From an uncultured Bacteroides sp. (GTDB lineage Bacteria > Bacteroidota > Bacteroidia > Bacteroidales > Bacteroidaceae): a stretch of 64,000 nt of DNA. The notes beneath the pieces are model-generated. The model had not been told where the DNA came from. It was given only the letters and a program-made list of their open reading frames with translations, and searched no databases. Positions 33,717-42,245 of this stretch are shown piece by piece. Location of the stretch: contig USLU01000011.1 of NCBI GenBank assembly GCA_900555635.1, positions 1 through 64,000 of the forward strand, read 5' to 3'. The translations under genes and the position numbers were made by a program. Each line of letters opens with the position of its first letter. The first letter of the stretch is position 1.

Positions 33717-35657
33717 TTAATTCAATGGATATGTTATTGTTATATCCCCCTTATTTAGGTTTTGCGGGTATTGATAAGTACCTTTGAATATTTCCAGAAA
33801 CAGTCGGTTTATGTCATGTTTGATGCGTTGTATATTTTCCGGTTGTTCTAGTAAAGGACTGTTTTCCACTACTATTTTTATTTGACTGCCTTCAATGCAC
33901 AGTGTATACGCTACAACTTTATCTTTTTCATTACTTTCCGGGGCAGAAAGAATAGAGAGTAACATTTTAAGGAAACGTTCATTATCCGTTTGGATAATTG
34001 CTTCTTCTAACTTAGTTTCAAAAGTTAAGCGAACGATGTTATGTTCTTGCATTTCGATTCCCATCTTGGCATCTTTACACAATTGTACGGCATCACAAGC
34101 AGATATATTAAATTTCATCATACCCGATTCCAGGCGTGAAAGGTCAAGTACATCAATAATTAATTGAAATAGCAATGCTGCATTCTTTTTGATAGATGTC
34201 GAATACTCTTGAGAGAGTTCGGATGTCAGGTCATTTTCAACGGCAAGTATGCTCGAAAAGCCTACTACTACGTTAAGCGGTTCCCTTATCTGGTGGATGA
34301 TGTTATGCAGAAATACATCTTTCATCTTGTCCGCTGCATCCACCGTTTCGAGCGCTTTACGTGTTTCCTGCTCTGCACGCTGCAATGCTTTGTTGCCTTT
34401 GTATGCGCGGAGTATCATCAATAATAATACTAAAATAGCTACTAATATGAAAGTTATAATAATCCAGTTATATTGTTTTTCAAGATTGTATTTCTCAAAT
34501 AATGCTTCGCGAATATTGTAATTAGCCTGAAGTGCCTCTTGATGATACTTCAATACGTCTCTATTAAGGGAGTCACCCATGATAGAAAGGTCTTTATATA
34601 AGATTGCCGCTTCTTCATAACGTTCGGCTTCTACCAAAGCTTTTCCTTTCATTCGCCGTATTTCCATTTCTTGCAGAGGCAGTGTGTTGTCAAAGTGAGC
34701 CAGTGCTTTGTCGAATTCACGAAAGCAATCTTCCCATTGTTGAATTATCCGGTAATAACCTCCCCAGTATGCGTGATAATTAATATAGTTTGAAAAGAAA
34801 CAATCGGGAGTATAATATTTCTTCGCTTTATTCAGGTGCTTCAATAAGTTATTGGAATCATTCAGCTTTTCATAACAGGCACAATAAGTTAGTTCTATCT
34901 CCAATAACTTTTCACTATATTGGGACTCTTGGGAAGGGGCATCATTGATAAATTTATCAAAAATGCTCTTTTGTATATTCAACTCATTTATTGCTTCCTT
35001 AATTTTGTTGGTTTGCTGATAAACAGTTATCATCTCAGAGTGTATCATAGCCTTAGTCAAAGGGTTAAGGTCTTTAGAATCCAATGCCTTTTTAAATATC
35101 TTAATTGCATCTTCTTCCTTTTTAGAAGCTGTGAGTGATTGCCCTAATGATAGGTAAGCAAATGAAATGCCTGCTGTACTTTTTACTTTGTTGGCTTCTT
35201 CTTCCATTTTTAGGGCTTGTATTCTGGAGTATTCCGTATCGCCACGTACATTATAGAATTGAAGAATGTCGTTCCACATCTGAAAATAGTAGTTATATAA
35301 GTTGTATTTATAACTTGCTGCCTTTAATTCATTAAGTCTATATTCCATTTGGGGCAGATCGGATAGATACTTGTAATGAACAATTTGGTCACGGCGGATA
35401 TTTAATTCAGAGATGGTGTCCTTTTGTACTAAGGATAACTCAAGTATAGAGTCTAGTAACTCTGCGACCCACTTCCTATCAATATTCTGATAGAACGTAT
35501 GACGCATAAAATTTACCTTATCACTCGGTTTCGTAATGGAGTGATAAATACTGAAAATACTATCCCGCAAGTGCTTCTCTTGTGTTGAAGGTTGGGCAGC
35601 TATTGTTGATATCATTATAGATATCAAGTATATGAATATGAACCATTTTTTCTTCAT
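33717..35657 (-). CDS. Sensor protein with HisKA-like domain and degenerate ATPase
   Basis: 646 residues. Signal peptide 1-21, a TPR-rich sensor region to about 390, a transmembrane helix at 395-416 and a coiled linker. A dimerisation/phosphoacceptor domain follows, with H455 in HNIIHQIREPLN and LIIDVLDLSRLESGMMKF. The C-terminal part aligns only in outline with a HATPase: the N box is NERFLKMLLSIL, without the usual Asn-rich helix, and I see no DxGxG or GTGLGL box. It should therefore not bind ATP normally. It starts in a 4-base ATGA overlap with the full kinase gene upstream, so the two are translated together. Confidence 0.8.
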   Translation of the reverse strand: MKKKWFIFIYLISIMISTIAAQPSTQEKHLRDSIFSIYHSITKPSDKVNFMRHTFYQNIDRKWVAELLDSILELSLVQKDTISELNIRRDQIVHYKYLSDLPQMEYRLNELKAASYKYNLYNYYFQMWNDILQFYNVRGDTEYSRIQALKMEEEANKVKSTAGISFAYLSLGQSLTASKKEEDAIKIFKKALDSKDLNPLTKAMIHSEMITVYQQTNKIKEAINELNIQKSIFDKFINDAPSQESQYSEKLLEIELTYCACYEKLNDSNNLLKHLNKAKKYYTPDCFFSNYINYHAYWGGYYRIIQQWEDCFREFDKALAHFDNTLPLQEMEIRRMKGKALVEAERYEEAAILYKDLSIMGDSLNRDVLKYHQEALQANYNIREALFEKYNLEKQYNWIIITFILVAILVLLLMILRAYKGNKALQRAEQETRKALETVDAADKMKDVFLHNIIHQIREPLNVVVGFSSILAVENDLTSELSQEYSTSIKKNAALLFQLIIDVLDLSRLESGMMKFNISACDAVQLCKDAKMGIEMQEHNIVRLTFETKLEEAIIQTDNERFLKMLLSILSAPESNEKDKVVAYTLCIEGSQIKIVVENSPLLEQPENIQRIKHDINRLFLEIFKGTYQYPQNLNKGDITITYPLN

Positions 35658-36748
35658 GATCGTGCCTCCTGTTTTAATGGATGTACAAATACAAACCGTG
35701 CTCCGTCTGTGTATTGGGAATCAATTCGGATACTTCCACCAAGGCGTTTGATGATAAGTAAGCAGATAGACAAACCTAAGCCTGTTCCTTGAGCCTTTTC
35801 ATTCAACTTTTCGAAACGTTCAAAGATATGCCCCTGTTTTTCTAACGGAATACCACACCCGGTATCGGTTACTGAGAACTGAGCTGTGTTGTCGTCTATT
35901 TTTTCAACTCTCAGTACGATACTTCCTTGTTTAGTGAACTTGGTAGCGTTGACTAAAAGATTGATAAGCATTTGTTGCAATCGGTCTGCATCTGTTTCCA
36001 GTTCTAATGAAGTAAGATCTGTTTCAAAGGAAATGCTGGCTTCTGTTTGCTTGATGGCACCTAAAGTGGTGATCACATTCTGGCAAAGTTCCACAACTTC
36101 ACAAGGTTTAATGTTGAACTTCATGTTTGTTACATTCAAGCACGATATATCGATAACGTCATTCAGCAGCTTTAAGAGAAGTTCGGAATTAAGTTGGATG
36201 ATGTCATTGCATTGCTGGCGAGTGGCTTCATCAATTCCCGGCATAGTAAGTACTTCGGAGAAACCTGAGAGAGCGTTCAACGGGGTTTTAATTTCATGGC
36301 TCATATTGGAGAGAAACAAACTTTTATTCCGGATAGACTCTTCAGCCAAGCCTTTAGCGCGGTTCAATGCTTCCTGTGAATGGATAAGTCGCTTGTTTTG
36401 CTTTTTGATGTAGAAGAAAAATGCAATAAAAAGTACAATGAAGGTGATTCCTATCCAAGCAATTAGCTCTAATATCTTACTTTGGACCATATTTTTTTGC
36501 AATTGTACTTCATTAATGGAATATACTTTGCGTAAATCTTCTATCTTCTTGGAATTGATTTCTGTATAGATCGTATCCATGTCTTTGTCTAATTCCATAT
36601 AAAGACTGCAAGCTTGCTGGTAATTGGCGGACTTCAATTCCTGGTTGGCTTTGATCCAGTTCAGACTATCGTTGTATAATGTCTGTGCAAAGGATTCTAC
36701 ACAAATTCCTGAAAGTATATATAGAAATAGAATCAAGATACGTTTCAT
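35654..36748 (-). CDS. Sensor histidine kinase
   Basis: 364-residue membrane kinase. Signal/anchor at 1-20 (MKRILILFLYILSGICVESFA), a short extracytoplasmic region of about 85 residues, one transmembrane helix (ILELIAWIGITFIVLFIAFFFYI), then the H box SHEIKTPLNALSGF and a complete HATPase: N box QMLINLLVNATKF, G1 DTGCGIP, F box FERFEK, G2 GTGLGLSI. No receiver domain or regulator gene is adjacent. The ATG at 36748 was preferred to an upstream in-frame extension because it precedes the hydrophobic signal. It is the first gene of a pair with the degenerate kinase. Confidence 0.9.
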   Translation of the reverse strand: MKRILILFLYILSGICVESFAQTLYNDSLNWIKANQELKSANYQQACSLYMELDKDMDTIYTEINSKKIEDLRKVYSINEVQLQKNMVQSKILELIAWIGITFIVLFIAFFFYIKKQNKRLIHSQEALNRAKGLAEESIRNKSLFLSNMSHEIKTPLNALSGFSEVLTMPGIDEATRQQCNDIIQLNSELLLKLLNDVIDISCLNVTNMKFNIKPCEVVELCQNVITTLGAIKQTEASISFETDLTSLELETDADRLQQMLINLLVNATKFTKQGSIVLRVEKIDDNTAQFSVTDTGCGIPLEKQGHIFERFEKLNEKAQGTGLGLSICLLIIKRLGGSIRIDSQYTDGARFVFVHPLKQEARS

Positions 36749-36798
36749 ATTTATTGCCCTTAAGTTGTGTGCTGGATGGTGTGTTTTTCGTAAAAGAA

Positions 36799-36806
36799 CA
36801 AAAATA
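36799..36806 (-). promoter_or_regulatory. Candidate -7 element for the kinase pair
   Basis: Minus strand TATTTTTG, 50 bases before the kinase ATG, with ATTG 18 bases upstream as a possible -33. The remainder of the 339-base gap to 37087 is AT-rich; TAATTTTG at 37010-37017 may serve the mscS-type gene. Confidence 0.4.
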
Positions 36807-37087
36807 GTGAATTTATTAAGAAAACAATGTAAAAGCCTCAATAATATTTATTTTTATTACCAGTAACGGACTTTTGATTAAAATTCATCAGGATGATGGC
36901 TTGTCACTTTATTAGATTTTCCGTACGAGCAGCCTCTAATTATTATCTTTTGTATAAAAATAGAAGGAGAAAGAAGAAGGAAAAATGAACGAAACTCGGG
37001 ATTTTTTGTTAATTTTGTATTCCTTTTAGATGCTTGCTTAATATTGCGTAAGAAAGCTTAGTTTATTAATCTCAAATAGATTTTATT

Positions 37088-37954
37088 ATGTCATTATTTT
37101 TATTAACAGTGGCTGCTGTAGCTCAATCTGCTACAGAAGATGGTTTTAGCAAACTGCAGATTTTTATTCAACAAATGATAGACTGGGGAGTGGATGCAGG
37201 CGGACGTCTTATTGGTGCTATCATTATTTTTATAGTGGGGCGTATAATAATCTCCTTCCTAAAGAAGCTGCTGGCTAAGTTGCTGGCCAAACGGCACATT
37301 GACCCGGGTATTCAAAGCTTTGTAAAAAGCTTGACTAACATCTTGCTGACTATCTTGTTGATTATTGCCGTTATCGGTAAACTAGGAGTCGAAACTACTT
37401 CTTTTGCTGCTTTGCTCGCATCTGCGGGTGTGGCCATCGGTATGGCTTTATCTGGAAACTTACAGAACTTTGCAGGCGGACTCATTGTCTTGCTGTTCCG
37501 TCCCTTCAAGGTGGGCGACTGGATTGAATATCTCAATGTATCGGGTACGGTACGTGAGATTCAAATCTTCCATACTATTTTGACTACTGCCGATAATAAA
37601 GTGATCTATATCCCTAATGGTGCTGTGAGCAGTGGTACAGTGACAAATTATAATCGTGAGGAGACCCGCCGTGTAGAATGGGTAATAGGAGTAGATTATG
37701 GTGAAGATTATGGTAAGGTGGAAGAAACTGTACGTGGTATTCTTGCGAAGGATAAGCGTGTGCTGAATGATCCGGCTCCATTCATCGCTCTTCATGCGTT
37801 GAGTGCAAGTAGTGTGAATGTAGTTGTTCGTGTTTGGGTAAAAAGCTCTGATTACTGGAATGTATATTTTGATATAAATAAGGAAATCTACGTTGTGTTC
37901 AATAAGGAAGGCATTAACTTCCCATTCCCACAGTTGACGGTTCATCAGGCATAA
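37088..37954 (+). CDS. MscS-family mechanosensitive channel
   Basis: Small-conductance mechanosensitive channel of 288 residues. Three hydrophobic helices lie at about 36-58, 75-95 and 99-130; the third has the Ala/Gly-rich pore pattern LLASAGVAIGMALSGNLQNFAGGLIVLLFRPF that defines the family. The soluble beta domain (VGDWIEYLNVSGTVREIQIFHTILTTADNKVIYIPNG) and the C-terminal cage follow. It relieves turgor during osmotic downshift. It stands alone and ends before a strong hairpin. Confidence 0.93.
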   Translation: MSLFLLTVAAVAQSATEDGFSKLQIFIQQMIDWGVDAGGRLIGAIIIFIVGRIIISFLKKLLAKLLAKRHIDPGIQSFVKSLTNILLTILLIIAVIGKLGVETTSFAALLASAGVAIGMALSGNLQNFAGGLIVLLFRPFKVGDWIEYLNVSGTVREIQIFHTILTTADNKVIYIPNGAVSSGTVTNYNREETRRVEWVIGVDYGEDYGKVEETVRGILAKDKRVLNDPAPFIALHALSASSVNVVVRVWVKSSDYWNVYFDINKEIYVVFNKEGINFPFPQLTVHQA

Positions 37955-37972
37955 GTCTGATGCGGACAATAT

Positions 37973-38021
37973 AAAAGAACAAAGGGATATAACGCTATCT
38001 GTTATATCCCTTTGTTCTTTT
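37973..38021. terminator. Bidirectional hairpin terminator
   Basis: Perfect 21-bp stem: AAAAGAACAAAGGGATATAAC (37973-37993) and its complement at 38001-38021, with a 7-base loop. The A/T ends give U-runs in both directions, suiting the convergent genes on each side. Confidence 0.85.
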
Positions 38022-38034
38022 ACATATATCTACC

Positions 38035-38286
38035 TTACATTTCATAAACTCCGAGTTCTTCTTCTACTTCCTCGCAGATGTTTTCTTGTCCTAAGTTTAG
38101 CAACCTATTGATCTCCCTTCGTTTTTCCAGATCAGTGAAATAGCTTTCTACCACTGTATACACGTCAAATCCCTTTGTGGAACCCGCTGCCAAATCCAGT
38201 GACTCTACCATCTTTTTGACGGCTTGATGAATGTCCTTTTTGCTGATGAAATGCAATTCATTGCTGTGAATCAAACTCTTTTCCAT
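38035..38286 (-). CDS. Hypothetical protein (83 aa)
   Basis: Small acidic protein of unknown function: MEKSLIHSNELHFISKKDIH, then helices with KKMVESLDLAAGSTKG, VESYFTDLEKRREINRLLNL and a Glu-rich tail ending EELGVYEM. No signal peptide or membrane segment. The start is preceded by AACAGGATGTATC, and the gene ends 13 bases from a bidirectional terminator, which supports a real transcription unit. I do not recognise a family. Confidence 0.6.
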   Translation of the reverse strand: MEKSLIHSNELHFISKKDIHQAVKKMVESLDLAAGSTKGFDVYTVVESYFTDLEKRREINRLLNLGQENICEEVEEELGVYEM

Positions 38287-38368
38287 GATACATCCTGTTT
38301 TAAGTTACTAAGAGTATAACACCCCTCTCTCGAAGTTAGTTCATGCTCATGGAAGTATTTGTCTTATC

Positions 38369-38776
38369 TTAAACTTCTTCGTGTGAGAAATATCCATCAA
38401 TCCAGATAGTAGCATGCGTGCCTTTAAACTTTAGCAGGATATAACTAGGGTCGGTAGGACCTCCCGGGAAATGATTGATAAACCAGTCCTGCCACATCTC
38501 TTTCTTGGTGGCTTCATCGTCTATGATCTCTACTTCTCCCGTCAAAGCCACGCTGTTGCCGCCTTCCTGATAACATAGCCCTGCTTTGGGATTGGCGGCG
38601 AAGTCCTTGGTCTTTAGGGAATAACTTCCGGTGGCAAGCCATACGGTAGTGGCTCCTTTCGATTTAATCTTGCTCATAGGTACGGGACGCGGATATCCTT
38701 CTTTATTAACGGAGGTGATAATCACTGTTTCACATCTTCCCAGTATTCCTGCTGCTTTTTCGATAATTGCTTCCAT
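38369..38776 (-). CDS. Pyridoxamine 5'-phosphate oxidase-like flavin-binding protein
   Basis: 135-residue split-barrel protein of the general-stress-protein 26 type. Motifs: IITSVNKEGYPRPVPMSKIKSKG, TVWLATGSYSLKTKDFAANPKAGLCYQEGGNSVALTGEVEIIDD, and the C-terminal FKGTHATIWIDGYFSHEEV. Such proteins bind FMN or FAD; the substrate is unknown. It lies 75 bases after an AraC regulator gene on the same strand, so it could be its target. Confidence 0.85.
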   Translation of the reverse strand: MEAIIEKAAGILGRCETVIITSVNKEGYPRPVPMSKIKSKGATTVWLATGSYSLKTKDFAANPKAGLCYQEGGNSVALTGEVEIIDDEATKKEMWQDWFINHFPGGPTDPSYILLKFKGTHATIWIDGYFSHEEV

Positions 38777-38805
38777 TTTATATGTCTTTTATAAGTTTGA
38801 TGTCG

Positions 38806-38813
38806 CAAATATA
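38806..38813 (-). promoter_or_regulatory. Candidate -7 element for the PNPOx-like gene
   Basis: Minus strand TATATTTG, 29 bases before the start at 38776, matching TAnnTTTG. It implies separate transcription from the AraC gene. Confidence 0.4.
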
Positions 38814-38851
38814 GCAAGGGTAATAGGGAAGCGTATTGTAAAAAATCGACT

Positions 38852-39667
38852 TTATGATTTTACGTATGTCAATGTACCTTCTTCCGGAGAAGGAGAGGCG
38901 AGAAAAGACTTAGCAGTGCTTCCTGACATTTTTTTGATTTCATTGGATAGATGGGGTACGTCATAATATCCTGCTTGGGTAGCAATGGATAGTAAATTAT
39001 CGTACGAAGTACTGCGTAATAAATCAATAGTATTCTTGAATTTTATAATCCGGCTATATTCTTTGGGGGTGAGTCCGGTGTGCATCTTGAATTTCCGTTC
39101 GAAATGGCGTTGGCACAGGCAGGTTTCATGGGATAGTTGGTGTAGAGAAAGGTTGCCTTTATGGAGATTGATTTGTTGTATGGCAAAGTGCATGGACTGT
39201 TCTGCTTTGGAGGTACAGTTGCACAAGGCTTTAGTGAGAAGACTTTCAATGAAAATGATTCGTTTTTGAATACTTGGTAACTCACATAATCTTTCAGCAA
39301 AGGAATGGTCGAAGAGGCTTTCAATATCCTCAGTGCTTATGCGTTGATTGGTTAGTTCGTGTAAGGGCAAATTCATGAAACGAAGTATTCCGCAAGGCAA
39401 GAAGCGAATGCCCAGCATGTGAACTGTATCGGCATAGGTTACCAATTCGGAATACTTCGTCATCGCTCCTACAAAATAAGAGCGGTAGGGTTGCATAATC
39501 AGACTATCACCCACGGCATTTGCCACTTCTCCCAAAGTAAATATGAAGTCGGTACATCCATCCGGCAGAATGTTGATACGCATACCGTAGTCGGGATTTC
39601 CTTTGAACTCCCAATATTTATCTATGTAAGGGGAGAGCAGGAGACTGGGGTGGTATTCTTTATACAT
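38852..39667 (-). CDS. AraC-family transcriptional regulator
   Basis: 271 residues. The N-terminal 150 residues form a sensor domain with the opening YHPSLLLSPYIDKYWEFKGNPDYGMRINILPDG, common in AraC proteins of the DUF6597 type. The C-terminal double helix-turn-helix is clear: LSLHQLSHETCLCQRHFERKFKMHTGLTPKEYSRIIKFKN and LLSIATQAGYYDVPHLSNEIKKMSGSTAKSF. The effector is unknown; the flavin-binding gene downstream is the closest candidate target. Confidence 0.9.
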   Translation of the reverse strand: MYKEYHPSLLLSPYIDKYWEFKGNPDYGMRINILPDGCTDFIFTLGEVANAVGDSLIMQPYRSYFVGAMTKYSELVTYADTVHMLGIRFLPCGILRFMNLPLHELTNQRISTEDIESLFDHSFAERLCELPSIQKRIIFIESLLTKALCNCTSKAEQSMHFAIQQINLHKGNLSLHQLSHETCLCQRHFERKFKMHTGLTPKEYSRIIKFKNTIDLLRSTSYDNLLSIATQAGYYDVPHLSNEIKKMSGSTAKSFLASPSPEEGTLTYVKS

Positions 39668-39714
39668 CTAATTTAATGAGTTCTTTTTTTGTTCAATTTT
39701 ATAATTGATAGTTG

Positions 39715-39722
39715 CAAATATA
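39715..39722 (-). promoter_or_regulatory. Candidate -7 element for the AraC gene
   Basis: Minus strand TATATTTG, 47 bases before the AraC start. It lies in the short gap after the RNA-repair operon. Confidence 0.45.
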
Positions 39723-39727
39723 GTGAT

Positions 39728-40837
39728 TTATTTCACAAGGTACTCTACTTCGTGAGCTTCCGTTTTTTGTGGAATATCCAGTCTTGCAAGCATCGTGTCC
39801 AGTACAGGTTCGGGCACAGCAAATTCCCGTTCACGATTCTGTTTGCGCCATACTTCATACGGTTTTTCGATATAGATTATCTTCACTCTTGCCCTGTATG
39901 TAGCAAACAGGTCAATTAGTTGCGAACGTATTTGTTGGGAGATGTTCGTTGCATTCCATACAAAACTTTGTCCTTTCCTCAAGTAGTTACGTGCTTCCTC
40001 TTTTGCTTCCTGCACCACTCTGCCGGTAGCCGCTCTGTCTGTCGGGCTGAATTTATACTTACGGCGTATAGCATCTAGGCTAATAATAGGAATATCCGGC
40101 GAAAGCGTATTGATATAATGATCTTTCCCCATTCCCGGAAGACCGGATAACAAAGTGACTTCGCACTTGAATTGCTCAAACGGAACATAGTCTACATAGC
40201 TATCTTCGGTATGAAAATAGTGGAAGCGTGCCTCGTCTGTACTGAAAGTACGTGCTTTGCCCCAACAATCGTGTTCGCGGCAAAACATTTCAAACCATTC
40301 CACAGATTCCATCAAAACTGCTTTATCCTCGCAGATACGTCCTTGGATATCTGCTGTAGTCAGTATCTTAAGCAGACGGTTATCGACTCTGAAAGAGGCT
40401 TCACATACTTTTTTCATCGGTTCCTCCCGCTCCATAAACCAGATTGGCAGTCCGTGGTAGCGCACTAAGGAGGTTATCGTTTCACGAATAGAAAATGGGG
40501 TGGGGATGTCTTTAAAAAGTAACGTGCGCACAGTGTATTCTCCACGCTTGGCATGTCCTTTTGAAGTGATGCGCCCTTCCCCTTCATCTACCGAGGTAGA
40601 TCGTTTCTCCACATCGTGCAGCAATGCAGCTGCCCATAGAATCTCTTGCTCTTGCTGTGGGAGATTTTGATAGGCAGGTTGTTGCTGTAAGGCTTCTAAT
40701 ACCATGCGGGTATGTGCGGCCACATCCCCCTCGCCGTGGTGTAAACGGTGTTGGGGAGTGCCCTTCATATCCCGAATCCATTGGAATTGTTGTTCCAATG
40801 AAGTCCAGTCTTTCTCTTCTGTTAATTTCCAAATCAT
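39728..40837 (-). CDS. HD phosphohydrolase fused to P-loop polynucleotide-kinase-like domain
   Basis: 369-residue two-domain protein, last gene of the RNA-repair operon. The N-terminal HD domain (about 1-200) has H42 in VAAHTRMVL, the H74-D75 pair in LLHDVEKRS and HAKRGEYTVR further on. The C-terminal domain (225-369) has Walker A SGLPGMGKDH at 231-240, ISLDAIRRKY and a basic lid with RARVKIIYIEKPYEVWRKQNRERE, as in T4 Pnkp-like kinases. A reasonable reading is end healing: the kinase phosphorylates a 5'-OH and the HD domain removes a 2',3'-cyclic or 3' phosphate. It starts 2 bases after the RNA ligase gene. Confidence 0.82.
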   Translation of the reverse strand: MIWKLTEEKDWTSLEQQFQWIRDMKGTPQHRLHHGEGDVAAHTRMVLEALQQQPAYQNLPQQEQEILWAAALLHDVEKRSTSVDEGEGRITSKGHAKRGEYTVRTLLFKDIPTPFSIRETITSLVRYHGLPIWFMEREEPMKKVCEASFRVDNRLLKILTTADIQGRICEDKAVLMESVEWFEMFCREHDCWGKARTFSTDEARFHYFHTEDSYVDYVPFEQFKCEVTLLSGLPGMGKDHYINTLSPDIPIISLDAIRRKYKFSPTDRAATGRVVQEAKEEARNYLRKGQSFVWNATNISQQIRSQLIDLFATYRARVKIIYIEKPYEVWRKQNREREFAVPEPVLDTMLARLDIPQKTEAHEVEYLVK

Positions 40838-40839
40838 AC

Positions 40840-41541
40840 TTATTCCTCCTTTCCTAATTCCCAGATGAGGCGGGCACGCTTCCAGTTGCGTGTCCAGTGC
40901 TCATTGGTTTTTACGTGCCCTTTGCGTACATACTTGAATACGTTGTGGGCAAATTCACTTACCGGATATTCGCCTATATTGCGGGTGACAACACCTTCGC
41001 GAGTGCAATTTGCTCCTGTCTGCGGGTCTTTGGAGCCAAAGATACTTGGTTCTTGCGCAAAACTGACAATTTCCTGCCGAATCATTTCGGGTGTCAATCC
41101 CTTTACTGTTTCTATCTTCAATTCCGGTACCGCAGGCAGGTCGAACAAAGCAGCGTAGAATTTGACTTCCTCCCACGAGAGCCATTTGTCCTGCTGGCGT
41201 ACGGCAAATACATAGAAATGCGTTTCCAACCGGCGGTATTCTATGGAATGTATGGCATACAGGTTTTCCCCGAATATCTCGATATCTCCCAGGTCGTTCT
41301 TTATCAATGCCCAACGCTCACGCAACTCCCTTGTCCACGGTGAAGTGGTAGGTGCTGCATGCGAGCGGGCAAAGACGCCGTAACGGCTGAGGCAATTATT
41401 CTCTCCATCCAGTTTCTCGGTGTGTACCAGGGTTTCTATCTGTTGGATATCTTCCCAGTACTGATGATTGATGCGGTCGTCACTGGTTGTTCCGGGAGAG
41501 AACGGATAGTGATAGGTGCGACCGTATTTTTCAGATAACAT
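40840..41541 (-). CDS. ATP-dependent RNA ligase (nucleotidyltransferase)
   Basis: 233-residue member of the ligase/capping nucleotidyltransferase superfamily. The adenylated lysine K43 sits in EKLDGENN (motif I, KxDGE/N); motif III is IFGENLYAIHS, motif IV EGVVTR and motif V FKYVRKGH. It has no extra C-terminal DNA-ligase OB or BRCT domains, so an RNA ligase sealing 5'-phosphate to 3'-OH is the best reading. It lies 81 bases after prfH and 2 bases before the HD-kinase, which could prepare its ends. It differs chemically from the RtcB ligase in the same operon. Confidence 0.85.
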   Translation of the reverse strand: MLSEKYGRTYHYPFSPGTTSDDRINHQYWEDIQQIETLVHTEKLDGENNCLSRYGVFARSHAAPTTSPWTRELRERWALIKNDLGDIEIFGENLYAIHSIEYRRLETHFYVFAVRQQDKWLSWEEVKFYAALFDLPAVPELKIETVKGLTPEMIRQEIVSFAQEPSIFGSKDPQTGANCTREGVVTRNIGEYPVSEFAHNVFKYVRKGHVKTNEHWTRNWKRARLIWELGKEE

Positions 41542-41622
41542 AAGTTACTCCTTTCTTTATTAGTTCTTTAAATCTTGAATAACGTTCGATGAATTTTGCA
41601 GTAGTATTTCATTGAACTTGAA

Positions 41623-42240
41623 TTAAACAAGTGGCTCTTTAATCACCTTAACCGGGTTTCCCCGTTGCAGGCAATTATGGTTATTCCAATTTTCCTGTGC
41701 ACGGTTCATGGCTTGCTCCACGTTCCAGGCAGTGAGTTTCAGTAGCAATCGCTCGGTTGCCAGCTTCTTGTTCTGCCATTGCGAGCGTTGGTCGGAAGCC
41801 ACCACGCTCATATTGGTAGGAATGTGGACGGCACGTACGGCCGATTCCGTCTTGTTGACGTGCTGTCCGCCCGGTCCCGATGCGCGCAAGGTCTCATAAC
41901 GGATTTCATTCTCTGTAGCCTCACGACTTTCAGAGAGCGTGAAGGTCTGTACACCGACAAACCAGTTCTTCCGTTTGTGATAGATGCGGTAGGGGCTTTG
42001 GGCAATCCATTGTACGGTGCCTTCCCATTCTTCTATCAATGATTCCCAATCTCCACCTTGTAGGGAGATGACTGCCGAGAGCAGTGTGCGGTTCATTGAA
42101 CCCGCTTCGCGTTCTACGACTTCTGTTTTTACCCGTTTGGCGGCGGCTTGTTTCAGTATCTTTTCCAAAACCAGTGACACTACACGGCAACATTCGGCAG
42201 GACCACGGCCTGAAGTTATCTGCATATATACTTTTTCCAT
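41623..42240 (-). CDS. prfH: Peptide chain release factor homolog PrfH
   Basis: 205-residue class-I release-factor relative that lacks the stop-codon recognition domain. The peptidyl-hydrolase motif GGQ is at 124-126 within RASGPGGQHVNKTESAVRA, and the segment SDQRSQWQNKKLA is family-typical. The N-terminal ITSGRGPAECCRVV and the middle SPYRIYHKRKNWFVGV define the PrfH branch. It begins 5 bases after rtcB, a known partnership: PrfH frees peptides from ribosomes damaged at the decoding centre so that RtcB can rejoin the 16S rRNA. The target in this organism is inferred. Confidence 0.92.
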   Translation of the reverse strand: MEKVYMQITSGRGPAECCRVVSLVLEKILKQAAAKRVKTEVVEREAGSMNRTLLSAVISLQGGDWESLIEEWEGTVQWIAQSPYRIYHKRKNWFVGVQTFTLSESREATENEIRYETLRASGPGGQHVNKTESAVRAVHIPTNMSVVASDQRSQWQNKKLATERLLLKLTAWNVEQAMNRAQENWNNHNCLQRGNPVKVIKEPLV

Positions 42241-42245
42241 AGTGC

